64,000 bases of DNA, from assembly GCF_000377665.1 (NCBI RefSeq), contig NZ_KB898648.1, positions 186,001 through 250,000 on the forward strand. Direction: 5' to 3'. Below, in pieces: positions 45,664 to 53,818 of this stretch. The notes beneath the pieces were generated by a model. The model did not search any database. It was given only the letters and a program-made list of their open reading frames with translations, and had not been told where the DNA came from. Each line of letters opens with the position of its first letter. The first letter of the stretch is position 1. Source of the stretch: Vreelandella zhanjiangensis DSM 21076. GTDB lineage: Bacteria; Pseudomonadota; Gammaproteobacteria; Pseudomonadales; Halomonadaceae. The position numbers and the translations under genes were made by a program.

Positions 45664-46712
45664 GCCACGGCCTCACGCTGACGAAGCTCATTCAATAGCT
45701 GCCGCCAGGCGGCGGATTCTGGGTTGCCCTCGCGGCGCTCGGCATATAGTTGCAGGACTAATGAGCCTTGTGCGTCAAATGCTTCAATGCTGGTGACGCC
45801 TCCATCACGATTGGGTTTAGACACTTGCCACACCTGATCAATGGCGGTGTCGTCCAGGTGCAGGGTAAAGCTATCGCCAAACAGATTCAGCCAGCCCCGT
45901 GCGCGCTGGGGTGTGGGCAGCGTGCCCGTGCGGATTTGTACGCAGCCGGGGCTGGCGACAAACAGCATGAGTGGCAAGGCGTGTTGGCTTGCCTGATGGA
46001 GCAGGTTTTCCAGTATGTTAGCCGGTAGTGCACGGGTGTAGTGGCCCTCCATCAGCTGGTTGGCCTCAATACGCTCCAGACGATGGCGCTGCAGCAGAGC
46101 GAAGAATTGATGCACGTCCTGCATCGCTCCCCATTCGCTCGCAAGATCGGGGACATTGGGAAGCGGGCGTTTAAGGCGCGGTGCACTCTGGGTGAACGCT
46201 GGAGTGTCCTGGGTGCCGAGTGCTGCTAACGCGTTCCAGGCGCTGGGAAGCGGTGTTTCCAGCGCAAAGCATTTGTGCACGGCGCAGCCGTGCTGGTTAA
46301 ATATTTGCAGGCTCCAGCGCCACTCCTTTGAGCCATCTGGTGAAGGCATGGCATCGCGAATCAAGCACACCCAGTGCCAGTGGGGATACAGCAAGCGAAG
46401 ATCCAAACCGCCAGGGTCGAGCAGCAGACCTGTTTGGGATCCGCCACGCAGTTCAGGATAGACCCCGGTTTGTTCAAGGACGGCCAGGCGTGAGCGGGTC
46501 AGCGATTTTACGCGGCCAAGCGTGGGCAGATAGCTTGCGATCTCGCTGGGTGGCAAGGGCAGTGTCCATACATCACGGCCCAGGCGAGCCGCCTGTAACT
46601 CGCCTTCGCTAATGGCCAGACGCTCGGCAATGTCGATGGCGGGCAGGCGCGGCTGGGCCGCCCGCGCAGCATCAAAGGCTTCCAGAATAGCGATTTGTTG
46701 GGATTGAGTCAT
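45660..46712 (-). CDS. hmuS: Hemin-degrading/trafficking factor HmuS
   Basis: 350 aa, two similar halves of about 170 residues each as in HemS/HmuS/ChuS. Family blocks include LGRVKSLTRSRLAVLEQTGV and the FNQHGCAVHKCF strand; the second half repeats the pattern with DSFTLHLDDTAIDQVWQVSK. Such proteins carry heme in the cytoplasm and can break its ring. AGGTG precedes the start. Encoded directly after the receptor gene. Confidence 0.92.
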   Translation of the reverse strand: MTQSQQIAILEAFDAARAAQPRLPAIDIAERLAISEGELQAARLGRDVWTLPLPPSEIASYLPTLGRVKSLTRSRLAVLEQTGVYPELRGGSQTGLLLDPGGLDLRLLYPHWHWVCLIRDAMPSPDGSKEWRWSLQIFNQHGCAVHKCFALETPLPSAWNALAALGTQDTPAFTQSAPRLKRPLPNVPDLASEWGAMQDVHQFFALLQRHRLERIEANQLMEGHYTRALPANILENLLHQASQHALPLMLFVASPGCVQIRTGTLPTPQRARGWLNLFGDSFTLHLDDTAIDQVWQVSKPNRDGGVTSIEAFDAQGSLVLQLYAERREGNPESAAWRQLLNELRQREAVA

Positions 46713-46743
46713 AGCGCACCTATATCGGGTTCACTGAATGGAT

Positions 46744-48723
46744 TTACCACTGCCAGTTGAGGGTAGCGAACAGGCTGCGCCCATCGCCTAAGCTGCCATC
46801 GGGGCGGTACCACACTTTATCGCCCAGGTTAGCCAGGCGTAGCGAGGTATCGATGGCGGGGGTAAGGCGCCAGGCCAGGTGCACATCGTGCAGCCCATAG
46901 CCGGGCAGACGCTCGTCATCGCCCTGTTTATCAAAATCACGCGCCAAGCGGCTTTGCCAGCCGATACGCACATCATGGTTGTAGAGCGCCACTTCACTGC
47001 CGAGGGTCACTTCCATGGGTGTCTGGCTGCCTAGCGCGCCGCCGCTGTCGCGATCTTTACCGGAAACTTCTGAGAGTCCTATAAAGCTTGTAAGTAGAGG
47101 AAAGGCGCCGGGCTGCCAGGCAACGCGAGCGTCATAGCCCCATAGTTGGGCGCGCTGTACGTTCACGGCCTGAGTGGTACCCGCCATAATGTCGACCTGG
47201 GTGTCGATAAAGTCATCGGCGCGGGTGTCGAAGTAGCTGGCGCGCACCTGCCAGTCGCCTTGATGCCAGACCACACCACTTTCCCAGGTATGGCTGGATT
47301 CAGGAGACAGGTTAGGGTTAGGCACCCAGTAATTGTCAGGTGTACAGAAGAAAGGCCCGGCGCAGAAACCGGCAAAGTGGCGCTCGTTGGCGTATAGCTC
47401 AGAAAGGCTCGGCGCGCGGAAGGCTTCGGCGTAACCGGAGAACAGCATCAGCGCTTCATCGGGGCGCCAGGCCAGGCGAAAACGTGGCGAGACCTGGTCA
47501 TGCACGCTATCGGCATCGCCTTGGCCGGTGGCGTCGTAACGGTCATAGCGGGCCCCCAGGCCCACATCAAACTGGCCGGCACCGCCCTCTGCTAGGTAGC
47601 GGCCAGCGGTTAGCGTGGTGTCTAAATAAGCGGCCTGGGTGTCGATATCGGCTTTCGGAAAGCCGTTGGCGTTACCCTCCGGGCGCTGACGCGCCTGCTC
47701 CAGTTCGCCACCAAATACCAATGTTTGGGAGAGCCAGCCGTGATTGATGGTGTGGTAGCCATCGCTTTGCAAGCCAACGCGTTCCAGCGTGCGGCTGGCT
47801 TGGGGCTCATCAATATCCTGCTGACTAAACGTCAGTCGTGAGGTGATTTCTGTCGCTTGGCCGGGCTGCCAGCGGTGGCCAAGCTGTAGATTGTTACTTT
47901 CGACATTCCGGTCGCGCAGCGGGTTACTGGCATCGCGTGATAACTGCTGAGGGTTAGCGGGCTGGGTGGCACGCTCATCGTAATGCTGCCAGCTGATAAA
48001 CACCCGCTGATCGCTACTCGGCTCCCAACCGCCTTTGACCAGCAGGCTGTTGAGTGAGGCATCGTCTTCGGCCTCCTCGCCACCTGCGCGGCGAATATCA
48101 CCGGACTCGCTACGGCCTATTGAAATCAGGCCATCCACTTGACCACTGGGTGCAGCGTGACGCCCAAAGGCTGTCAGACTGCCACGCAGCTCATCATTCG
48201 CTGTAGCGCCGCCAACCGAAAGCCGGGCGCCGCTGTCTTGGCCGGGGGCAAGCAGGTCCTTGGCTTCCACGCTCGTGAAACTTACCACGCCGCCCATGGC
48301 GTTACTGCCATAAAGGCTTGATAGTGCGCCGCGCGCTATCTGCACTTCCTGGATCAGCGCAGGGTCCAGGAAGAAGTTGCCTACGTGGCCAGTGGAAATA
48401 TCCTGGCGAACGCCATCCAGACGAACCAGCACGCCCTGGCGGCCAAAACCCCGCATGCTCAGCGTTTGACCGTTACGCCGCCCTGGCCCGGCCACGTGCA
48501 GGCCTGGTTGACGACTCAGTACATCTTCAATGCGGCCAGCGGTAGCCAGAACGGCATCATCACGGTCAATAATATCGATAATCAACGGTGCGCGAGAAAG
48601 GTCGGTAGGCGCCCGCGTGCCGGTAACGGTCACTGGATCCGCCGTTGACTGCGCTAACGCAGGGGCGATAAACAAGGGGCAAAGAGCGAGGTAAAGCGGG
48701 CAAAGCGAGTGAACACGTTTCAT
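46744..48723 (-). CDS. hmuR: TonB-dependent outer-membrane heme receptor HmuR
   Basis: 659 aa with signal peptide, plug domain (about 30-150; RQPGLHVAGPGRRNGQTLSM) and beta-barrel ending in an aromatic residue (LNWQW). Heme-receptor marks are the FRAP box (FRAPSLSELY, about 435), a histidine at about 449 and the NPNL box at about 469. Two cysteines in the loop between them (about 454 and 460) could form a disulfide. It imports heme, or heme from hemoproteins, using TonB energy. Encoded behind hmuP and the Fur box. Confidence 0.93.
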   Translation of the reverse strand: MKRVHSLCPLYLALCPLFIAPALAQSTADPVTVTGTRAPTDLSRAPLIIDIIDRDDAVLATAGRIEDVLSRQPGLHVAGPGRRNGQTLSMRGFGRQGVLVRLDGVRQDISTGHVGNFFLDPALIQEVQIARGALSSLYGSNAMGGVVSFTSVEAKDLLAPGQDSGARLSVGGATANDELRGSLTAFGRHAAPSGQVDGLISIGRSESGDIRRAGGEEAEDDASLNSLLVKGGWEPSSDQRVFISWQHYDERATQPANPQQLSRDASNPLRDRNVESNNLQLGHRWQPGQATEITSRLTFSQQDIDEPQASRTLERVGLQSDGYHTINHGWLSQTLVFGGELEQARQRPEGNANGFPKADIDTQAAYLDTTLTAGRYLAEGGAGQFDVGLGARYDRYDATGQGDADSVHDQVSPRFRLAWRPDEALMLFSGYAEAFRAPSLSELYANERHFAGFCAGPFFCTPDNYWVPNPNLSPESSHTWESGVVWHQGDWQVRASYFDTRADDFIDTQVDIMAGTTQAVNVQRAQLWGYDARVAWQPGAFPLLTSFIGLSEVSGKDRDSGGALGSQTPMEVTLGSEVALYNHDVRIGWQSRLARDFDKQGDDERLPGYGLHDVHLAWRLTPAIDTSLRLANLGDKVWYRPDGSLGDGRSLFATLNWQW

Positions 48724-48818
48724 GAGCCAGACCGTTCCAACAATAAGGAGGAAATAGGCGCTGGCTGGGTGCGTGGGCTACCTGGCTGGCGTTAAGGGGT
48801 GTAAGAACTGATTGAGCG

Positions 48819-48983
48819 TTACGCCGTTAAAATAAGTTTTCCGCTTTTGGTAATGCGCAATACGTAGCGGCGATTGTCATGTTGAATCACCAGTTGGCCT
48901 TGTGGCCCAAGCAATTCGCGGCTTTCGACCTCGCGAGGCGCAGGCGTATTGTCTGATGCTGTACCCCTATCGGCAAGCTGCAT
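48819..48983 (-). CDS. hmuP: Hemin uptake protein HmuP (54 aa)
   Basis: A 54-codon gene too short for most length cut-offs. The protein has a polar N terminus, then VESRELLGPQGQLVIQHDN and ends YVLRITKSGKLILTA, the HmuP pattern. HmuP is a small cytoplasmic protein needed for expression of the heme receptor in Bradyrhizobium and Burkholderia, where it acts as a co-activator. It lies first in the operon, 95 nt before hmuR, with AGGGA upstream of the ATG and a Fur box just beyond. Confidence 0.88.
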   Translation of the reverse strand: MQLADRGTASDNTPAPREVESRELLGPQGQLVIQHDNRRYVLRITKSGKLILTA

Positions 48984-49000
48984 GAGATACTGTTCCCTAT

Positions 49001-49019
49001 GTTAATGATAATTATTGCC
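49001..49019. promoter_or_regulatory. Fur box of the heme operon
   Basis: GTTAATGATAATTATTGCC agrees with the 19-bp Fur consensus at about 15 of 19 positions. It lies 18 nt upstream of the hmuP start, so iron repression of hmuPRSTUV is expected. Confidence 0.85.
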
Positions 49020-49166
49020 GATAAGATAGCAGGCCATTTGCGCCAGCTCAAGTAGCTGAATAAGGAACCTGACCAAGCGTAGGGGAAGGGGAGAGAAAGG
49101 CGTAGACAATGAAAGCGCCTTGAATCGTGCGTTAAGTCGTAATATGGCCTTAAAAGTTATGCATGA

Positions 49167-49204
49167 AATTTAGGCGAGCTATTAACTATCAGCTCACCTA
49201 AATT
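49167..49204 (-). terminator. Terminator-like inverted repeat
   Basis: A 14-bp stem with one mismatch (AATTTAGGCGAGCT / AGCTCACCTAAATT) around a 10-nt loop. It lies between the DUF892 gene and the hmuP promoter and would shield the heme operon from read-through. Confidence 0.6.
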
Positions 49205-49330
49205 AATAAGACTTAAAATTGGCTTTCAATGAAGCCATATCATATAGGTTGGATATCAATAATTAACCGTTTGTTGGATAACGTACGGCCAATACGACCA
49301 ACCATTGATGGCTACTTCATTAAATGGGTT

Positions 49331-49822
49331 TTATCCCGCTTTTTGGTTAACCAGCGTCTCAGCCAACTGGGTTAGCTTATTATCGGTGTTCTTTTCTTCT
49401 TCAAGCGTTTCAGCCAGAATATTTTTGGCTTCGGTATAGCCTAGCTGCTCGGCAAGAGCACACAGTGTACCGTAGGTCGCAATTTCATAATGTTCGACTT
49501 TCTGAGCCGCGCCGATCAGGCCTGCATCGCGCACCGGGCCTTTCTCAGTCGCATCGATCAGCTCTTGGCCTTCTTCGATTAAACCTTCCATTGCATGGCA
49601 CTTCATGCGCTTGATTCGGATATCTGGCAGGCTGTCAGCTACTTTTTCAAGCCTTTCCAGCTGGCCTTGGGTTTCTTCCAGATGGTGCTTGAATGCCTCA
49701 GCCAGTTGGGGGTCATCAGCTGCCCGAGCTAATTTGGGTAGCGCCTTTGTTATCTGCTTTTCAGCACTGTTCGTGTCGGAAAGAAGATGAATGAAAAGGT
49801 CCTTGGCGTTTTTAATAACCAT
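49331..49822 (-). CDS. DUF892 ferritin-like protein (YciE/YciF family)
   Basis: 163 aa four-helix protein. LFIHLLSDTNSAEKQITKAL, HHLEETQGQLERLEKV and KVEHYEIATYGTLCALAEQLG provide the Glu/His residues of a ferritin-like di-metal site. YciF relatives are stress-induced and related to oxidative or osmotic stress, though their function is not settled. Single gene between the heme operon and argO. Confidence 0.88.
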   Translation of the reverse strand: MVIKNAKDLFIHLLSDTNSAEKQITKALPKLARAADDPQLAEAFKHHLEETQGQLERLEKVADSLPDIRIKRMKCHAMEGLIEEGQELIDATEKGPVRDAGLIGAAQKVEHYEIATYGTLCALAEQLGYTEAKNILAETLEEEKNTDNKLTQLAETLVNQKAG

Positions 49823-50029
49823 CGTATCGCTCCTGTTTGATTAAAAAGGATCATCCGTAATAAACGTTTACAGCCCTTTTAAAGCTAGCAGGGAATTTGT
49901 GCTGGATAAATTTACGTAAGTTAAGCTTTTAGTTGTATATTAAGTATTTTAATACATCATTTTTTAAAGTTTTCAAAAAGGAGAGTTGATGAAAGTTAAG
50001 GTGGTAAAGGTGGCTGAATAATATACGCG

Positions 50030-50632
50030 CTACAGCCCACCGATAAGCAATTGAGCAGCCACGGTAAACATCATAAGCGCTACGCCAATATCAATAAGAC
50101 GCCAGGTAACTGGGCGCGCAAGCCAAGGCGCAAGGCTTGCGCCACCTAAGGCCAGTGCGCTGAACCATATAAATGAGCCGCTAGTGGCCCCCAAGGCGTA
50201 GGCGCCGGGCATCGGCTGCTGGGCGCCGAGTGAGCCAATCAGCAATACGGTATCTAGGTAGACATGTGGGTTAAGCAGCGTGACCGTCAGCGCGGCTAGC
50301 ATTACGGCGCTTAACGAGCGGCATGATGTGTCAGTCGCCCGAAGCGCTTGCGGACGCCAGGCGCGGTATAACGCCTGGCTGCCATACCAAAGCAAAAACG
50401 CAATGCCGCCCCAGCGTGCGATAGCAAGCAGTAGCGGGCTTTGCGTCAATATACTTGCCAGGCCAAATACGCCCGCGGTTATTAGCGTGGCATCACATAA
50501 AATGCACAGCAACGCGACCGCTATATGATGCTCGCGCCGCAAGCTTTGCGATAAAACGAACGCATTCTGCGCACCAATCGCCATGATCAATCCAATCGCC
50601 ACCAGCAGGCCGTTGCTATAACTCTGCCACAT
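50030..50632 (-). CDS. argO: LysE/ArgO-family amino acid exporter
   Basis: 200 aa, about six helices. GLIMAIGAQNAFVLSQSLRR at the N terminus and LNPHVYLDTVLLIGSLGAQ are LysE/ArgO hallmarks. It exports arginine or lysine-like basic amino acids from the cytoplasm. It is divergent from a LysR regulator of the ArgP type, the arrangement known for lysE/lysG and argO/argP. Confidence 0.87.
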   Translation of the reverse strand: MWQSYSNGLLVAIGLIMAIGAQNAFVLSQSLRREHHIAVALLCILCDATLITAGVFGLASILTQSPLLLAIARWGGIAFLLWYGSQALYRAWRPQALRATDTSCRSLSAVMLAALTVTLLNPHVYLDTVLLIGSLGAQQPMPGAYALGATSGSFIWFSALALGGASLAPWLARPVTWRLIDIGVALMMFTVAAQLLIGGL

Positions 50633-50752
50633 TGCGTGTATTCCTTATTAATCGCTATTTAAGGCGCGTTATGCCGCCCGTAGTGGCCCAGTTTGCTAGA
50701 ATCATTTTTATAAGCAAAATGAATACTCCTGATGCCCTATAAGGAAAACTGA

Positions 50753-51640
50753 TTGCTCGACTATAAATTGCTGGCAGCCCTGGCCGCCGTGGTAGAACAG
50801 GGCGGGTTTGAGCGCGCCGCGCATATGCTGGGGATATCCCAGTCGGCGGTATCGCAGCGGGTCAAGCTGCTGGAGGCGCGTATCGGCCAGCCGGTGTTAG
50901 TGCGCGCGACGCCGCCTGCTCCAACCGAAATCGGTCGACGGCTGCTCAACCATGTACAGCAGGTACGCTTACTCGAGCGTGATCTCACGCGCCAGGTACC
51001 CGCGTTGGATGACGCAGTGCCGGAGCGCCTGCGCCTGGCGATTAATGCAGACAGTCTGGCCACCTGGTGGCCCTCGGCGGTGAGTGGTTTTTGTGCCCAC
51101 CAAAACGTACTGCTGGAGCTGGTCGTCGAGGATCAGGAGGTGGGATTAAAGCGTATGCGGGCAGGCGAAGTGGCAGGCTGTGTATGTGCGGCCGAGCGCC
51201 CTGTCGCGGGGGCAAACAGCGTCGCGTTAGGCGCCATGCCGTATCTGGCGGTTGCAAGCCCAGCTTTTATGAAACAGTACTTTGCTGATGGCGTGGGTGC
51301 AGACGTCTTACCCCAGGCGCCAGCTATCGTGTTTGGTACCGATGATTTGCTACAGCATCGCTACCTAGCGGCGCTTGGTATTATCGGCAGCTTTGCCTAT
51401 CACCTGTGTCCTTCATCGGAAGGCTTTGTACGTTTGCTGGAAAGCGGACTGGGTTGGGGAATGGTGCCGGAGCTTCAGGTGCGTGATGCGCTGGCCCAAG
51501 GCAAGCTGGTGGAGCTGATACCTGGGCGCGCCATCAATGTACCGCTCTATTGGCATTACTGGCGCAACGGCGGGCGCTTGCTGGCAGGTTTGACGCAGCA
51601 CCTTCGCCGTGAAGCGTTAGAGGCATTGGTGCCGCTTTAA
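50753..51640 (+). CDS. argP: LysR-family regulator ArgP/LysG
   Basis: 295 aa. The helix-turn-helix is GGFERAAHMLGISQSAVSQR (about residues 17-36) and the block LLEARIGQPVLVRATPPAPT is characteristic of ArgP/LysG. A C-terminal effector domain follows. It should activate the divergent argO gene when arginine or lysine accumulates. The start is a TTG with AAGGA 7 nt upstream; the family N terminus supports this choice. Confidence 0.88.
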   Translation: MLDYKLLAALAAVVEQGGFERAAHMLGISQSAVSQRVKLLEARIGQPVLVRATPPAPTEIGRRLLNHVQQVRLLERDLTRQVPALDDAVPERLRLAINADSLATWWPSAVSGFCAHQNVLLELVVEDQEVGLKRMRAGEVAGCVCAAERPVAGANSVALGAMPYLAVASPAFMKQYFADGVGADVLPQAPAIVFGTDDLLQHRYLAALGIIGSFAYHLCPSSEGFVRLLESGLGWGMVPELQVRDALAQGKLVELIPGRAINVPLYWHYWRNGGRLLAGLTQHLRREALEALVPL

Positions 51641-51652
51641 CCGCGATTAAAT

Positions 51653-51670
51653 CTGTCAAACAACTGTCAT
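51653..51670 (+). promoter_or_regulatory. Pho box upstream of the ABC transporter
   Basis: Two direct heptamers, CTGTCAA and CTGTCAT, with starts 11 nt apart and ACAA between, matching the PhoB-box layout. It lies about 44 nt before the ATPase gene. Binding by PhoB is inferred. Confidence 0.7.
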
Positions 51671-51713
51671 CATTTGTGGTTAGGGTGCTTCTTTTTATTC
51701 ACGGTGCTACCCG

Positions 51714-52805
51714 ATGCCCATTCCTGCGCTTGCTATTGAAGGTCTGCATAAATCGTTTGGCGATAAAAAGGCACTGGACGGTATCGACCTTCACCTGTCG
51801 AGCGGCAAAGTGCTGGCCCTGCTAGGGCCATCAGGCTGTGGTAAAACGACATTGTTGCGCTGTATCGCTGGGCTAACCGGGATTGATAACGGACATATTT
51901 CTCTGGACGGGCAGATTGTAGCTCAGCCTCAGCGCCATTTGAGTCCTAATGATCGCAAGCTCGGCATGGTCTTTCAGGACTATGCGCTCTGGCCGCATAT
52001 GAGCGTGGCGCAAAACGTCGCGTTTCCTCTGGAAATGCAGAGCGTTAACGCCAAGGCACGCAAACAGCAGGTGGCCTGGGCGCTGTCGCTGGTTGGCCTT
52101 GGCGACTATGCCGACCGCCAGCCGGGTTCGCTCTCCGGCGGGCAGCAGCAGCGTGTTGCTCTGGCCCGCGCCATCGTGGGCAAGCCCAAGCTTTTGCTGA
52201 TGGATGAGCCGCTCTCCAATCTGGATAAAGGCCTTCGTGACAATCTGGCGTTGGAAATCCGAGCGTTGATTGAAGAACTCGCGCTGACGGCCGTTTTTGT
52301 CACCCACGACCAGCATGAAGCCTTTGCCCTGGCCGATGAGGTGGCAGTGTTGCAGGAGGGGCGTTTGCAGCAGGTGGCTTCTCCAGAAGCGCTTTATCAA
52401 GCGCCCGCCACCCCCTCTATTGCCGAGTTTATTGATGCCGGTGCGTTACTGAACGGGCACTTCGATGCAGATGGATTTCATGTCGCAGGCCAAACGCTAC
52501 GCGTCATGACTCGACGTAATTACACCGGCCCGGCACGCCTTCTGCTGCCTCGCCAGGCTCTGACGCTGACGTCACCAACTCAGGCCGACGTAATTGCCAA
52601 GGTAAAAGGCCGGCTGTTTCAGGGCGACCATACCGCACTAACGCTGTCGCTTGATCAACATACCCATATAAAACTGCGCGTTCACGACACGCTGGTGCCG
52701 CTGGAATCCGTTGGCCTAGCAGTGGATATCGCATCACTGCGCGCCTGGCTACCCTCTGGCGAGGCGCTTTCATGTACTCCTCTACATGCTGCTGAGCTTT
52801 GTTAA
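51714..52805 (+). CDS. ABC transporter ATPase, FbpC/PhnT type
   Basis: 363 aa. Walker A GPSGCGKTT lies at about residues 38-46, the signature LSGGQQQRVALARA at about 141, and Walker B LLLMDEPLSNLD follows. A C-terminal TOBE-like regulatory region spans about 240-363. Such ATPases serve iron(III), putrescine, 2-aminoethylphosphonate and similar importers. The Pho box upstream and the fused permease downstream favour a phosphorus compound over iron. First gene of a three-gene operon. Confidence 0.87.
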   Translation: MPIPALAIEGLHKSFGDKKALDGIDLHLSSGKVLALLGPSGCGKTTLLRCIAGLTGIDNGHISLDGQIVAQPQRHLSPNDRKLGMVFQDYALWPHMSVAQNVAFPLEMQSVNAKARKQQVAWALSLVGLGDYADRQPGSLSGGQQQRVALARAIVGKPKLLLMDEPLSNLDKGLRDNLALEIRALIEELALTAVFVTHDQHEAFALADEVAVLQEGRLQQVASPEALYQAPATPSIAEFIDAGALLNGHFDADGFHVAGQTLRVMTRRNYTGPARLLLPRQALTLTSPTQADVIAKVKGRLFQGDHTALTLSLDQHTHIKLRVHDTLVPLESVGLAVDIASLRAWLPSGEALSCTPLHAAELC

Positions 52806-52834
52806 CGCATTAACCCCACCATAAGGAATGTTGC

Positions 52835-53818
52835 ATGTTTTCTCGATTGCTTTCCCGCTCTGCGCTGGTTTCGCTTACGGGCGCCGCACTGTTTAGTCTG
52901 GGTAGTCAGGCTCATGCTCAGGCGCTGACGGTCTACTCAGCAGGCCCGGACTCACTGATTGAACGTCTGGCGGCCGATTTTACCCAGCAAACCAACATTG
53001 ATGTGAATGTGTTTCAGAGCACGACAGGCCAATTGATGGCCCGATTGGAAGCCGAGCGCGCCAATCCGCTGGCGGATGTGGTCATTTCCGCCTCGTGGGA
53101 CAGCGCGACGTCGCTTTCGGAAGATGGCCTCTTGCACGCTTATCAATCGCCTAATGCGGCCAACGTACCTGACTTTTTGCAGGCTGATGACTACGTCGCT
53201 CAGGGTGTTTCGGCGCTGTCGCTGGTCTGGAATAAAAATAGCGACACGCCGCCACCCAGCGACTGGGCTGACCTGGCTGACCCAGTTTACGCCGATCAGG
53301 TAACCATGCCTGATCCTGCTCAGTCGGGGACCGCTTTTGAACTGGTGGCCGGTCTCTTGACGGCGACGGGGGAAGACGCAACGTGGTCGCTGCTGGAAGC
53401 GCTGATGGACAACGGTATGGTGGTGCCCGGGCCTAACGCGCGCGCGCTGAACCCGGTATTGCAGGGCGCCAAGTCGGTAGTGTTTGGCGCCGTCGATTAT
53501 ATTGCCCTCGCCCAGCAGCAAGACGGTGAGGCGATTGAGGTAATTTTCCCAGAAAGCGGTACGGTTATCGCGCCGCGTCCGATGATGATTCTCGCTTCAA
53601 GCTCCCTGCAACATGAGGCCGAGCAGTTTATCGATTTCGTGCTTTCTGACCAGGGCCAGCAGCGGGTTGCGGAAAGCTACCTGATGCCAGCGCGTAGCGA
53701 TATCGAAGCGCAGCGTCCGACGCTTAATGAGTTGACGCTGATTGATATCGATAGCGATGCAATGAACGAGCAGCGTGGCGTCATTTTAGAGCGTTTTCGT
53801 GAGCTGACGGGCGGCTGA
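52835..53818 (+). CDS. ABC transporter substrate-binding protein (phosphonate or phosphate ester?)
   Basis: 327 aa with a signal peptide ending about SQAHAQA. The mature start LTVYSAGPDSLIERLAADF and ANPLADVVISASWDS follow the FbpA/2-aminoethylphosphonate-binding family. The adjacent tyrosine pair used for ferric iron in FbpA is not seen; VDYIALAQQQDG has a single tyrosine at that region. Together with the Pho box this argues for an organophosphorus ligand. The gene overlaps the permease gene by 1 nt. Confidence 0.82.
   Translation: MFSRLLSRSALVSLTGAALFSLGSQAHAQALTVYSAGPDSLIERLAADFTQQTNIDVNVFQSTTGQLMARLEAERANPLADVVISASWDSATSLSEDGLLHAYQSPNAANVPDFLQADDYVAQGVSALSLVWNKNSDTPPPSDWADLADPVYADQVTMPDPAQSGTAFELVAGLLTATGEDATWSLLEALMDNGMVVPGPNARALNPVLQGAKSVVFGAVDYIALAQQQDGEAIEVIFPESGTVIAPRPMMILASSSLQHEAEQFIDFVLSDQGQQRVAESYLMPARSDIEAQRPTLNELTLIDIDSDAMNEQRGVILERFRELTGG

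Noticed and set aside
49989..50021. A 10-codon open frame with a very good AAGGAG ribosome site (MKVKVVKVAE)
   Set aside because: Too short to support as a gene, made of repeated Lys-Val codons, and it ends in the tail region of the convergent argO gene. No linked gene suggests a leader peptide.
51714..53818. Labelling the ABC operon as ferric iron FbpABC
   Set aside because: No Fur box was seen before it, a Pho-box-like repeat was, and the paired iron-binding tyrosines of FbpA are not evident.
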